Positions 20,917 to 28,669 of a stretch of DNA of 38,126 bases are shown here, piece by piece. Each line of letters begins with the position of its first letter. Position 1 is the stretch's first letter. Made by a program: the position numbers and the translations under genes. The notes below the pieces were generated by a model. It had not been told where the DNA came from. It saw only the letters and a program-made list of their open reading frames with translations, and ran no database searches. The stretch comes from a virus, in IMG/VR virus record IMGVR_UViG_3300021138_000086, positions 1 through 38,126 of that record; one strand, given 5' to 3'.

Positions 20917-21251
20917 GTTTCTTCGTAGTGATGTACCCTATGGCAGTTAGCGCATAAGACTACGCACTTTTTAACCTCTTCCATTGCAGCAGCGTAACAA
21001 CCACTGCTGACTAGTTTACTGACTAGGTTTTCTTTTTCGTTTGGGTTTGTGTGGTGGAAATCTAGGGCTGCAATATGGGAAAACCCACACTGCGTGCACT
21101 TAAGGGAAGTTTTAAAATCTACCCATTTTGCTTTTCCTATAGCTCTACTAGCTTTGCTTACGGCTATTACTTTTTCTTTATTAGCTAAATAATATTCACG
21201 GCTGCGTTGTTGATGATACGCTTTTCTTACGCTCTCGTCTTTGTACGGCAT
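20898..21251 (-). CDS. HNH endonuclease, antisense to the late operon
   Basis: A 117-aa HNH-type nuclease. A basic N-terminal helix (RSREYYLANKEKVIAVSKAS) is followed by CTQC, then DFHHTNPNEKENLVSKL and CVVLCANCHRVHH. The two CxxC pairs hold the structural zinc and the HH...N...H core is the beta-beta-alpha-metal site. ATG 21251 is chosen for RBS spacing; ATG 21257 is also possible. It overlaps the 3' end of the GNAT gene and converges on the capsid terminator. It is probably a homing-type or transferred nuclease. Confidence 0.85.
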   Translation of the reverse strand: MPYKDESVRKAYHQQRSREYYLANKEKVIAVSKASRAIGKAKWVDFKTSLKCTQCGFSHIAALDFHHTNPNEKENLVSKLVSSGCYAAAMEEVKKCVVLCANCHRVHHYEETKNPAL

Positions 21252-21684
21252 CAGCATTTACCTTATATTTCCAATATATTGCGTTTCTGAAAGACCACTT
21301 ATTTGCAGGAGTATATATCTTAAAGCCAGCATTAATCAAAGAGTTGCTTGATGCGGGGTTATTTGTTGTATCTGTGATACACCAGTTCCAACCAAGTCGT
21401 TTTGCTTGGGATAGTCTAGCTTTAATTAAACGCAATTGAAGTCCATGACCAGTAAAGCCACCCATTACACCAGCCCTGCATAAGTACCCTGTATCGGTCC
21501 ACTTGATCGAACGCACCAGACCCGCAAAAGCCACGGGCTTCCCACACTCTGCGTAGGCTATCCACCAATGGCCCCGAGTCGGTTGGTAAGGTTGGTCTTC
21601 CGGCAAAATCTTTTTCTGAAGAAAGAGAAGTAGACTCTGAATTGCTGGGTTTCTTATATCGACTTTTTTCACTGTGAATTTCAT
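21196..21684 (-). CDS. GNAT-family N-acetyltransferase, antisense
   Basis: A 162-aa protein. ATG 21684 follows GGACGGGG; a TTG 18 nt upstream has no RBS. The GNAT core is visible: strand WWIAYAECGKPVAFAGLVRS, then motif A RAGVMGGFTGHGLQLRLIKA (acetyl-CoA pyrophosphate loop GxxGxG) and the C-terminal SNSLINAGFKIYTPANKW, where the N..SLxxxGF pattern is typical of motif B. The acceptor is unknown. Together with the HNH gene it forms a minus-strand island inside a plus-strand late operon. Confidence 0.85.
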   Translation of the reverse strand: MKFTVKKVDIRNPAIQSLLLFLQKKILPEDQPYQPTRGHWWIAYAECGKPVAFAGLVRSIKWTDTGYLCRAGVMGGFTGHGLQLRLIKARLSQAKRLGWNWCITDTTNNPASSNSLINAGFKIYTPANKWSFRNAIYWKYKVNADAVQRRERKKSVSSTTQP

Positions 21685-21741
21685 TGCCCATACCCCGTCC
21701 AAATTATTTATCTGATTTTGGATATTTTACCTAAAAAGGGT

Positions 21742-21853
21742 GTTGCAAAAATTAAAAATAGGGTAAACTACAGGAAACCGGGAAACCCGGCTTATTAGAC
21801 TGCCCCGGCAGATACCATACAAACTAGTAAGCCTTATCGTATGGAGATTTATT
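21742..21853 (+). promoter_or_regulatory. Leader with hairpins before the post-capsid genes
   Basis: A weak promoter candidate (GTTGCA, 16-nt spacer, TAAACT, 21742-21769) is followed by two short hairpins, CCGGG-AAA-CCCGG (21778-21790) and CTGCC-CC-GGCAG (21800-21811), and inverted arms CCATAC/GTATGG near the RBS. As the capsid gene ends in a strong terminator, a new start here would be needed for the downstream late genes. Confidence 0.45.
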
Positions 21854-22333
21854 ATGGGATTTGCTACACATTTAGGCCCTTGGCTATTAGGTACTGTTAA
21901 AAACACAACTGGCACTACAGCTGGTACTGTTCGTAATACAGGCGCAACGGTAGTTGCACAGACTATTCCTTTCACATATACTGGTATTAATACCGCATTG
22001 ACTGGCACAATTGGTGCTATTCCTGCAGGTGCTTGTGTTACTGGTGTTCAAATCATCACTTCTACAGTATTTAGCGCTGCTACTACTTTGAAGATTACTA
22101 TTGGTGGTGTTGATTTTGCTGCTGCCTCAACTATTACTTCTGTTGGTTCTATTACCCAGGCTTTATCTGCTGGTTTTGCTCCTACATCTGTAAACGTTGG
22201 CACAACCGATGCGTTAATTACTTACACAGCTACTGAAGCTTCTGCTTTGACAACTGGTGCTGCTACTGTTGTTATCACTTATGTAGTTCGTGATTCAAAC
22301 GGTAACGCTAATCCAACAACATATCAGGCTTAA
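21854..22333 (+). CDS. Beta-rich structural protein, 159 aa
   Basis: Low charge, rich in Thr, Ala, Gly and Val, with alternating strands (GACVTGVQIITSTVFSAATT; AATVVITYVVRDSNGNAN). This composition is typical of phage head or tail surface proteins of Ig-like or jelly-roll fold. It has a GGAG RBS and sits first after the leader. A terminator-like hairpin follows it. Probably a virion protein, possibly capsid decoration; no family named. Confidence 0.7.
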   Translation: MGFATHLGPWLLGTVKNTTGTTAGTVRNTGATVVAQTIPFTYTGINTALTGTIGAIPAGACVTGVQIITSTVFSAATTLKITIGGVDFAAASTITSVGSITQALSAGFAPTSVNVGTTDALITYTATEASALTTGAATVVITYVVRDSNGNANPTTYQA

Positions 22334-22341
22334 TCTCTGAT

Positions 22342-22363
22342 GGGGGGCTTGTCCCCCTTGTTT
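22342..22363 (+). terminator. Short GC hairpin with T-rich tail
   Basis: GGGGG/CCCCC with a 5-nt loop, followed by TTGTTT, in the gap between two late genes. The stem is short and the T-run broken, so it is probably an attenuator more than a full stop. Confidence 0.6.
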
Positions 22364-22383
22364 AACTTTATTGGAGATTAATT

Positions 22384-22662
22384 ATGGCAATGCAAACTGA
22401 TGTATTATCAACATCATTAAGTTCTAGTGGTTCAGTATATGGCGCTAGAACTAGAGTACGTGGTTTAGTTATAACACCTGGAGCTTCTGCAGGAAGTGTA
22501 ACTTTACTAGACGGTGGTTCTGGTGGTACAAGCAAAATGGTTATTAATACACCAGCAGCTGGGCAGCCCTTTAATGTACTGATACCTGGAGAAGGCGTAT
22601 TATTTTCTACTACTATTTACGCTACTTTATCTAACGCCACGGTTACAGTATTCTATGGCTAA
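22384..22662 (+). CDS. Small structural protein, 92 aa
   Basis: Beta-rich and uncharged (RGLVITPGASAGSVTLLDGG; GEGVLFSTTIYATLSNATVT). The pattern of short strands with Gly/Ser loops suggests a virion protein. It overlaps the DUF6321-like gene by 8 nt at the stop. No family assigned. Confidence 0.65.
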   Translation: MAMQTDVLSTSLSSSGSVYGARTRVRGLVITPGASAGSVTLLDGGSGGTSKMVINTPAAGQPFNVLIPGEGVLFSTTIYATLSNATVTVFYG

Positions 22663-22912
22663 GAAAAAAGGTGTCTCGCTTGCAGTTGGTCGTGGTGAAA
22701 AGTTGCCTGTATCCAAGGGCGCTGGGCTTACTGCCAAAGGTCGTGCTAAGTATAATGCGGCTACTGGCAGCAATTTAAAAGCTCCACAACCCGAAGGGGG
22801 TCCTCGCAAAAAGTCGTTCTGCGCAAGAATGTCTGGAATGCCAGGTCCGATGAAAGATGAAAACGGCAAGCCTACAAGGAAGGCTGCTAGTTTAAAGCGG
22901 TGGAAATGCTAA
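22655..22912 (+). CDS. DUF6321-like small basic phage protein
   Basis: An 85-aa Lys/Arg-rich protein. GLTAKGRAKYNAATGSNLKA, then RKKSFCARMSGMPG and PTRKAASLKRWKC match the DUF6321 pattern as I know it. Its role is unknown; the charge suggests contact with DNA or packaging inside the head. It starts in the gene before and is followed by TAATG into the next, the first of a chain of about ten genes joined this way. Confidence 0.8.
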   Translation: MAKKKGVSLAVGRGEKLPVSKGAGLTAKGRAKYNAATGSNLKAPQPEGGPRKKSFCARMSGMPGPMKDENGKPTRKAASLKRWKC

Positions 22913-23160
22913 TGAATGATATAGACCCAATTTCAACTGCTAGGGAACTAGCAACTCACGCTAACGATATTGAACACCTGCAAGCGGATATGGATAAGAT
23001 GGTTAACGAGATGAAAGAAATCAAAGAAGCCATTCAAGCTATCCAAAAGACGCTTGCTGAGGCTCATGGCGGTTGGCGACTATTACTAGGCGTAGGCGGT
23101 GCAGCAGCACTTATTGGCGCTATTATGGCTAATCTGTTTCAAGGTTTTTGGAGCAAATAA
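22912..23160 (+). CDS. Coiled coil plus one transmembrane helix, 82 aa
   Basis: ATG 22912 sits on the stop of the gene before (TAATG); longer starts lack an RBS. A coiled coil (NDIEHLQADMDKMVNEMKEI) is followed by a hydrophobic segment (LLLGVGGAAALIGAIMANLF) ending FWSK. This is the layout of haemolysin XhlA-like or holin-associated proteins, so a role in lysis is possible. It could equally be a virion protein that inserts in the membrane during DNA entry. Confidence 0.6.
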   Translation: MNDIDPISTARELATHANDIEHLQADMDKMVNEMKEIKEAIQAIQKTLAEAHGGWRLLLGVGGAAALIGAIMANLFQGFWSK

Positions 23161-23594
23161 TGCCAAGCACATCAAAGAAACAGCATAACTTAATGGAAGC
23201 CGTGGCACATAGCCCTGCTTTTGCTAAGAAAGTCGGAATTAAACAATCCGTAGGTAAAGATTTTGTTGCTGCGGATAAAGGTAAAAAGTTCGGTGTAGGC
23301 GGTGGTATTCGTGAAGATTTACAGACTATTAATAAAAAGAAAACAGATCACGGTGATACAAAGCTATTTAAAAAAGGTGGTAAAGCTATGGAAAAAGAAT
23401 CTAAAGCGGAAATGCGTAAAGAAATGGCAGAAGACAAAAAGCAAGACGTTGCCATGATTAAAAAAGCATTTAAAGAACATGATGCCCAAGAACATAAAGG
23501 TGGTAAAGGTACTAAGATTACTCTTAAAAAGGGCGGTAAAGTACGTGGGGATGGTATCGCCCAAAAGGGTAAAACTAAAGGACGGATGTGCTAA
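23160..23594 (+). CDS. Basic KGG-motif protein, 144 aa
   Basis: Starts on the previous stop (TAATG). Lys makes up a large share. The N-terminus KKQHNLMEAVAHSPAFAKKV is seen in other phage proteins of unknown role; the C-terminus is KKGGKVRGDGIAQKGKTKGR, which recurs in the next gene. Charge and position suggest a nucleic-acid or capsid-interior protein. The middle is a Lys/Glu-rich helix (AEMRKEMAEDKKQDVAMI). Confidence 0.75.
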   Translation: MPSTSKKQHNLMEAVAHSPAFAKKVGIKQSVGKDFVAADKGKKFGVGGGIREDLQTINKKKTDHGDTKLFKKGGKAMEKESKAEMRKEMAEDKKQDVAMIKKAFKEHDAQEHKGGKGTKITLKKGGKVRGDGIAQKGKTKGRMC

Positions 23595-23858
23595 ATGGCT
23601 ACTAAACCACTACAACAAGACGAAAACGGTAACATTATTAATGATACTGAAACCCAAAAAAATCAAAAGGGTTATGCTAATTACGAAAAGCAACAACAAT
23701 CAGCTCAAAAAGCTATGGAAGATAAAGATACTAAGTTTAAAGAGTCTATTAAAACTGGTGTTGAAAAAGTCCGTGGTGTACTAGGTTTGAAAAAAGGCGG
23801 TAAAGTACGTGGTTGCGGTATTGCACAAAAAGGTTTAACTAAAGGAAGAATAGTATGA
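23595..23858 (+). CDS. KGG-motif protein, 87 aa
   Basis: The N-terminal half is Gln/Lys-rich and hydrophilic (NQKGYANYEKQQQSAQKAME). The C-terminus KKGGKVRGCGIAQKGLTKGR is nearly the same as in the product of 23160-23594, so the two share a C-terminal tag. It directly abuts the gene before and overlaps the gene after as ATGA. No function known. Confidence 0.75.
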   Translation: MATKPLQQDENGNIINDTETQKNQKGYANYEKQQQSAQKAMEDKDTKFKESIKTGVEKVRGVLGLKKGGKVRGCGIAQKGLTKGRIV

Positions 23859-24049
23859 AAAAGACAGGTCCAATCGAAGCTGGCGTAGAGCCAATTATCC
23901 ATAAAACATTAGCCGAGTCTGTAGCTATGCACGCATCTGGTTATAAGCCTCATGCTACAGTATATGGCGAACATGCTGCTAGCTTTAAAAAACATGACGA
24001 CCATATCAAGTCGTTTTGTACTGGTGGCGCTATGAAGGCTAAGAAGTAA
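23855..24049 (+). CDS. Small His/Lys-rich protein, 64 aa
   Basis: ATGA and TAATG overlaps on the two sides. His-rich middle (MHASGYKPHATVYGEHAASF) and C-terminal FCTGGAMKAKK. No recognised family. It belongs to the chain of small basic proteins. Confidence 0.65.
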   Translation: MKKTGPIEAGVEPIIHKTLAESVAMHASGYKPHATVYGEHAASFKKHDDHIKSFCTGGAMKAKK

Positions 24050-24273
24050 TGAAGGCTTCCCGTGGAATGGGCGCTATTAGTCCTAAAAAGGTTCCAAAAG
24101 GTTCCGAATCCGCCGTCCTTGCAAAAGGCGGTAAAGTTGGGCTATACGAAAATATTCATAAAAAGCAAGCTCATATTGCAGCTGGTTCTGGTGAAAAAAT
24201 GCGTAAGCCTGGGGCTAAAGGGGCGCCTACTAAAGCGGACTTTATTAAATCAGCTAAGACTGCGAAAAAATAA
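24049..24273 (+). CDS. Small basic phage protein, MKASRGMG type, 74 aa
   Basis: The N-terminus MKASRGMGAISPKKVPK, a central KGGKVGLYENIHKKQAHI and C-terminal GEKMRKPGAKGAPT followed by KADFIKSAKTAKK are patterns I recall from many phages with this gene order. Very basic. Role unknown; packaging or internal virion protein is plausible. Confidence 0.75.
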   Translation: MKASRGMGAISPKKVPKGSESAVLAKGGKVGLYENIHKKQAHIAAGSGEKMRKPGAKGAPTKADFIKSAKTAKK

Positions 24274-24449
24274 TGGCTACTAAAAATTGGATTAAAGATG
24301 CAATTAAAAAACCTGGCTCCTTGAAAAAGGCGTTGGGTGTTGCTGCTGATAAAAAGATTCCGTCAAGCAAACTAGCTGCAGCTGCAAAGAAACCCGGCAA
24401 GATGGGTAAGCGGGCTAGGCTTGCGGAAACCCTTAAAGGATTTAAATAA
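24273..24449 (+). CDS. Small basic phage protein, 58 aa
   Basis: Starts on the stop of the gene before (TAATG) and ends into the ATG of the next (TAATG). The product begins MATKNWIKDAIKKPGSLKKA and ends GKMGKRARLAETLKGFK, a small helical basic protein of a type I recall from phage structural regions. Its overlaps leave no doubt that the frame is used. Confidence 0.75.
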   Translation: MATKNWIKDAIKKPGSLKKALGVAADKKIPSSKLAAAAKKPGKMGKRARLAETLKGFK

Positions 24450-24655
24450 TGCCATTACTAGCTAGTCGTAAAAAAAGTGACCGTACAGCAGCTATGCAGG
24501 CAGTCCAAACAGTACCTACCCCAAAGCTAAGTGCTTCGCCTTCTACAGCAGCGCCAGTAGCCGGAGATACTCCTATGGTTTCCCCGCAGGCTATGAAAAA
24601 AGGCGGTAAAGTAGCAGGTAAACTTGCTAAACGTGGATATGGAATCTCTAAATAA
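24449..24655 (+). CDS. KGG-motif protein, 68 aa
   Basis: A Ser/Pro/Ala-rich linker (LSASPSTAAPVAGDTPM) with a C-terminal MKKGGKVAGKLAKRGYGISK, a variant of the KGG tag. TAATG couplings on both sides. Probably virion-associated; unknown function. Confidence 0.7.
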   Translation: MPLLASRKKSDRTAAMQAVQTVPTPKLSASPSTAAPVAGDTPMVSPQAMKKGGKVAGKLAKRGYGISK

Positions 24656-25401
24656 TGACTACAACAGGTACCTCATCGTTTAATCTAGACCTAAATGACC
24701 TCGTAGAAGAGGCGTTTGAGCGTTGCGGAAAAGAGCTGCGCACTGGATATGATTTGCGTACTGCACGTCGTTCTTTAAACTTATTAACTATTGAGTGGGC
24801 TAACCGGGGTATCAACCTGTGGACTATTGAACAGGGCGTTATTCCTTTGATTCAAGGTGTAAATACTTATGACTTACCTGATGACACAATTGACTTACTT
24901 GAACACCAAATTAGAACTAATTCTGGTCAAACTAACAACCAAACTGATATCACCATCAGTCGCATCAGTGTATCTACCTACTCTACAATCCCTAATAAGC
25001 TAAGCCAAGGGCGCCCTATTCAAGTATGGATTAACCGTCAAAGTGGCGCCTTATACCCTACTGGTAATAACCCTGATAGGCACCCTCAAATCACTGTTTG
25101 GCCCACTCCAGACCAAGGTACGGTAGGTAACCCTTACTATAACTTCGTTTACTGGCGTATGCGCCGTATTCAGGATGCTGGACAGGGCGTTACTACCCAA
25201 GATATACCTTTCCGTTTCTTAAACTGCATGGTGGCTGGACTGGCTTACTATTTGTCTATTAAACTACAAGGTGTTGACTTACAGCGTATTGCTGGACTTA
25301 AAGCAGATTATGAAGAGCAGTTTGACTTAGCAGCGCAAGAAGATAGAGAAAAGGCACCGATTAGGTTTATCCCTCGTCAAACGTTCTTAGGTAGTAAATA
25401 A
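24655..25401 (+). CDS. Head-to-tail adaptor (P22 gp4-like)
   Basis: A 248-aa protein with an N-terminal helical region (LNDLVEEAFERCGKELRTGY, LRTARRSLNLLTIEWANRG) then WTIEQGVIPLIQGVNTYDLP. The four-residue pattern of a helical bundle plus the VNTYDLPDD strand is typical of the tail-accessory/adaptor proteins that close the portal after packaging. A C-terminal segment carries FRFLNCMVAGLAYYLSIKL. Position after the capsid genes agrees. The exact family name is inferred. Confidence 0.75.
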   Translation: MTTTGTSSFNLDLNDLVEEAFERCGKELRTGYDLRTARRSLNLLTIEWANRGINLWTIEQGVIPLIQGVNTYDLPDDTIDLLEHQIRTNSGQTNNQTDITISRISVSTYSTIPNKLSQGRPIQVWINRQSGALYPTGNNPDRHPQITVWPTPDQGTVGNPYYNFVYWRMRRIQDAGQGVTTQDIPFRFLNCMVAGLAYYLSIKLQGVDLQRIAGLKADYEEQFDLAAQEDREKAPIRFIPRQTFLGSK

Positions 25402-25817
25402 TGACAACTCAGTTTGCATCCGGCCGGTTCGCAATTGCTGAATGTGACCGTTGCGGGTTTCGTTATAAGTTAGTTACACTCAAAAAGCTGACTATTAAGA
25501 CCAAGAATGTTAGTATTAAAGTATGCCCAGAATGTTGGGAAATGGATCAACCTCAGTTACAATTAGGGATGTATCCGGTCAATGACCCACAAGCTGTACG
25601 GGAGCCACGCCGAGATAATAGCTACTACCAATCAGGCAACAATGGTTTGGATGTAAATGTAAATGGGGGTACTAGCGTACTAGCAAATGGTACTCCTAGT
25701 GGTGGTAGCCGAGTGTTTCAGTGGTCTTGGAATCCCGTAGGAATGAAGTACGATTTTGGGGAAACTCAAAATTATTTAAGAGCTGTAGGTAATGTAGGCC
25801 AAGTAACAATTAATTAG
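25401..25817 (+). CDS. Zinc-ribbon virion protein, 138 aa
   Basis: Cys15/Cys18 (CDRC) and Cys42/Cys45 (CPEC) form a zinc ribbon with a basic beta hairpin between them (KLVTLKKLTIKTKNVSIKV). The C-terminal half is Gly/Asn-rich and hydrophilic. Coupled to the adaptor by TAATG. Possibly a connector or plug component; function not known. Confidence 0.7.
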   Translation: MTTQFASGRFAIAECDRCGFRYKLVTLKKLTIKTKNVSIKVCPECWEMDQPQLQLGMYPVNDPQAVREPRRDNSYYQSGNNGLDVNVNGGTSVLANGTPSGGSRVFQWSWNPVGMKYDFGETQNYLRAVGNVGQVTIN

Positions 25818-25826
25818 GAGTAGGAC

Positions 25827-26024
25827 ATGGCAAAATTTGATGGTGTTATTAGCAAGGGTGCAACCAAAGGTAAAAACCTAGGTGACTCAGGCCCTAATGC
25901 AAAAATTGATAAGGCAAATAAAAGCCTTGGTAAAACTAATGAAGAAATGAAGGCCGATGGTCGTAACCGTGCTAAGTTAGCTAACCAGTTTGGTTCAGTT
26001 AACCTCAAAGGTAAAGGACGCTAA
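25827..26024 (+). CDS. Small basic Gly/Lys protein, 65 aa
   Basis: Hydrophilic, rich in Gly, Lys and Asn (FDGVISKGATKGKNLGDSG). The ISKGATKGKN stretch is reminiscent of the tag found in neighbouring genes. It has a good AGGAGTAGG RBS. No fold assigned. Confidence 0.65.
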   Translation: MAKFDGVISKGATKGKNLGDSGPNAKIDKANKSLGKTNEEMKADGRNRAKLANQFGSVNLKGKGR

Positions 26025-26026
26025 TC

Positions 26027-26269
26027 ATGGCTATTAACAATAAACCTGCTGAAGTATATGCTAAACCTCATACAATGAGTGGCAAAGCTGTTAGTAATGA
26101 ACTACCTGCTATGTCTACAGAAACTGGTGTTGAGTTTATTAATAAGTCAAATATTGCTGTTGGTAATGTCAGCAAAACTGGCCGTGCTACAGTTAAAACT
26201 GATGGCGTTAAACAACGTGGATCTGGCGCTGCTACTAAAGGCTTCACTTCACGTGGGCCGATGGCTTAA
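26027..26269 (+). CDS. Small protein with a KGG-type C-terminal tag, 80 aa
   Basis: Hydrophilic N-terminal part, then VKQRGSGAATKGFTSRGPMA. The RGSGAATKGFTSRG segment lines up with RGDGIAQKGKTKGR and RGCGIAQKGLTKGR of the 23160 and 23595 products, giving a shared RGxGxAxKGxT pattern. Function unknown. Confidence 0.68.
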   Translation: MAINNKPAEVYAKPHTMSGKAVSNELPAMSTETGVEFINKSNIAVGNVSKTGRATVKTDGVKQRGSGAATKGFTSRGPMA

Positions 26270-26284
26270 TAAAGGTATACCCTA

Positions 26285-27253
26285 ATGGATTACACAACTT
26301 TATTCAACACTATTAAGACCTATACGGAGAATGATTTTCCGACTACGGTTTTTACTGGTGACGATAACCAAAGTACTATTAATTCGTTGGGGTCAACCCA
26401 GATTAACACCTTTATTCAGCAGGCTGAAGAGCGGATTTATAACACCGTTCAGATACCTTCTTTGCGTAGAAACGTAACGGGCACACTTACTATTTCTAAT
26501 CCGTATTTATCTTGCCCATCAGACTTTTTATCTAGCTATTCTTTAGCAGTTGTAGATGCTACTGGTAACTACACATATTTGCTAAATAAAGATGTTAACT
26601 TTATTCGTGAGTCATACCCAACACAGTCATATACCGGTACTCCTAAGTACTATGCATTGTTTGGTCCACAGCTTAGCTATCCAAATGAGTTGTCTTTCCT
26701 TTTAGGACCAACTCCAGACCAAAACTACCAAGCTGAACTGCATTATTTCTTCTACCCGCCTTCAATCGTTAAAGGTATTATTACTGCCTATAACGTAACC
26801 CAAGCAGGTAGTGGGTATGTAAATGGTATCTATTACAACGTATCTCTTACAAATGGTAATGGTACCGGTGCAGTTGCAGATATTACTATTAGCGGTAATG
26901 CTATTACAGCGTTTACTCTTGTAGATGGTGGGTCTTTATATCAAGTAGGAGACCAATTAAGCGCTCCTGCTACTAGCCTTGGCGGTACTTCTACAACTAA
27001 TTTCTATATTACAGTAGAAGGTGTAAATAACGATACTGGTACTAGCTGGCTTGGCGATAATTATAGCCCTGTTCTGTTATACGGAACACTAGTAGAAGCA
27101 TATACATTTATGAAGGGTGAACAAGATATTATTGCCCAATATACTGCCAAATACCAAGAAGCTATGGGTCAATTGAAACGTTTGGGCGATGGCCTGGAGC
27201 GTGGCGATGCTTACCGTGGTGGCCAAACTAAACTTAATTACAACACTCTATAA
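26285..27253 (+). CDS. Second adaptor protein (gp6-like) with an inserted beta domain
   Basis: A 322-aa protein. Residues 1-160 (FIQQAEERIYNTVQIPSLRR, then FLSSYSLAVVDATGNYTYLL) and 248-322 (LLYGTLVEAYTFMKGEQDII) form the helical adaptor I recognise from phage connectors. Residues about 163-247 are a separate Gly/Thr-rich beta domain (QAGSGYVNGIYYNVSLTNGN) not needed for the fold. TAATG joins it to the next gene. It probably bridges portal and tail. Confidence 0.75.
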   Translation: MDYTTLFNTIKTYTENDFPTTVFTGDDNQSTINSLGSTQINTFIQQAEERIYNTVQIPSLRRNVTGTLTISNPYLSCPSDFLSSYSLAVVDATGNYTYLLNKDVNFIRESYPTQSYTGTPKYYALFGPQLSYPNELSFLLGPTPDQNYQAELHYFFYPPSIVKGIITAYNVTQAGSGYVNGIYYNVSLTNGNGTGAVADITISGNAITAFTLVDGGSLYQVGDQLSAPATSLGGTSTTNFYITVEGVNNDTGTSWLGDNYSPVLLYGTLVEAYTFMKGEQDIIAQYTAKYQEAMGQLKRLGDGLERGDAYRGGQTKLNYNTL

Positions 27254-27690
27254 TGTCTATTGCACAGACCCAGACAACGGTATTTAAGCAAAACTGCCTT
27301 AGCGGGTTAGAAAACTTTGCTATTGGTACCCCATATACATATAAGATTGCCCTATATACAAGCCTGGCAAACCTAAACGCATCTACCCTAACCTATACAA
27401 CAACAGGGGAGATTACAGGTACTGGGTATACAGCTGGGGGTAAAGTTCTGACTATTTCTCAACCCCCAATAGCTGACAATGCTAGTAATACGGCTTTTAT
27501 TTCATTTGCTAATGTAACTTGGAACCCAGCAGTCTTTACTGCAGCAGGGGCTTTAATATACAATAGCACTACAAATGCGGCTGTAGCGGTCTTAGATTTT
27601 GGCGGTCCTAAGACTCAAAATGGGTTAAATACATTTACAATTACATTTCCAACGGCGACTTCAAATACCGCCATTTTAAGCATTAGTTAA
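27253..27690 (+). CDS. Virion protein, 145 aa
   Basis: Beta-rich, low charge. The pattern YTYKIALYTSLANLNASTLT and ADNASNTAFISFANVTWNPA is common in tail-tip or capsid proteins of environmental phages. It starts on the stop of the adaptor gene. No enzyme motif; the exact role is unknown. Confidence 0.7.
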   Translation: MSIAQTQTTVFKQNCLSGLENFAIGTPYTYKIALYTSLANLNASTLTYTTTGEITGTGYTAGGKVLTISQPPIADNASNTAFISFANVTWNPAVFTAAGALIYNSTTNAAVAVLDFGGPKTQNGLNTFTITFPTATSNTAILSIS

Positions 27691-27699
27691 GGAACTTTT

Positions 27700-28278
27700 A
27701 TGAGCAATGAAAAATCGTTATTTGGAGACAGCGTAGAAGCGACTGTAGCCCGTGGCGCTGGATCCACCGAAATGTTTGGCCTAGAAGGTGTTTATACAGC
27801 CGAATGCCGTGATGCCCAAGGCAACTTAAAATGGTCTGATAGCATTAATAATTTGACCACCAACGTAGGGCGCCAAAGCCTTTTAAATTCATACTTTGCT
27901 AACACTGGTGGTGGCGCAATTGTTATGGGTTTAATGGGGACAGGTACCCCTGCCTACACAGATACGCAATCTAGCCATACTACTTGGTTAGAAGTTGGCG
28001 GTGCTAATGCCCCTACTTATTCTGGAACCCGCCCAACCCCAACATTTAGCGCTGCTACTAATGCTAATCCAGCTGTTTTATCTACAAGCGCCGCAGTAAT
28101 TTTTACAATGACTGGTTCTGGTACTGTTGCAGGTGCATTTATTAATATTGGTGGTTCTTCTACTATTGATAGTACAACAGGCGTGTTATTTAGTGCTGGT
28201 GACTTTACTGCTGGTTCTAAAACAGTTACTGCTGGCGATACTATTAACGTAACCTATACATTGTCTGCAGCGGGTTAA
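27700..28278 (+). CDS. Virion protein, 192 aa
   Basis: Acidic N-terminus, then a sequence (AECRDAQGNLKWSDSINNLT) resembling the start of phage tail-tip proteins, and a Gly/Thr/Ser-rich beta domain (FTMTGSGTVAGAFINIGGSS). It has an AAGGAA RBS. Probably a tail or minor structural protein. Confidence 0.68.
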   Translation: MSNEKSLFGDSVEATVARGAGSTEMFGLEGVYTAECRDAQGNLKWSDSINNLTTNVGRQSLLNSYFANTGGGAIVMGLMGTGTPAYTDTQSSHTTWLEVGGANAPTYSGTRPTPTFSAATNANPAVLSTSAAVIFTMTGSGTVAGAFINIGGSSTIDSTTGVLFSAGDFTAGSKTVTAGDTINVTYTLSAAG

Positions 28279-28281
28279 TAG

Positions 28282-28668
28282 ATGACCTTTGTAGTCTCAG
28301 ATAGAGTCCGAGAAACCACTAGCACAGGCGGTACAGGTGCTATGACTTTGGGGGGGGCATTCCCCGGGTTTACCACTTTTACCGCCGCTATCGGCGGTGG
28401 CAATACTACTTTCTATACAATTTCTGATTCTACTAATAATACTTGGGAAACAGGTGCTGGTACATTAGATAGTACTGGTTTAGTGTTGAACAGAGATACA
28501 GTATTTAAAAGTTCAAACAGTAATGCATTAGTTAACTTTGCTACTGGACCAAAAGATATATTTTGTGACTTACCCGCTGAAAGAGCAGTATATAATAATG
28601 TAGATGGGTCTTTGGTGTACGACCCAGCAGGGTCAGCTTTAATTTACGCAATTGCATTGGGCGGCTAA
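28282..28668 (+). CDS. Virion protein, 128 aa
   Basis: The segment MTFVVSDRVRETTSTGGTGA followed by GGGNTTFYTI is one I have seen in many phage tail proteins. It is beta-rich and uncharged, with DLPAERAVYNN near the C-terminus. It follows the previous gene by 3 nt. Confidence 0.72.
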   Translation: MTFVVSDRVRETTSTGGTGAMTLGGAFPGFTTFTAAIGGGNTTFYTISDSTNNTWETGAGTLDSTGLVLNRDTVFKSSNSNALVNFATGPKDIFCDLPAERAVYNNVDGSLVYDPAGSALIYAIALGG

Positions 28669-28669
28669 T

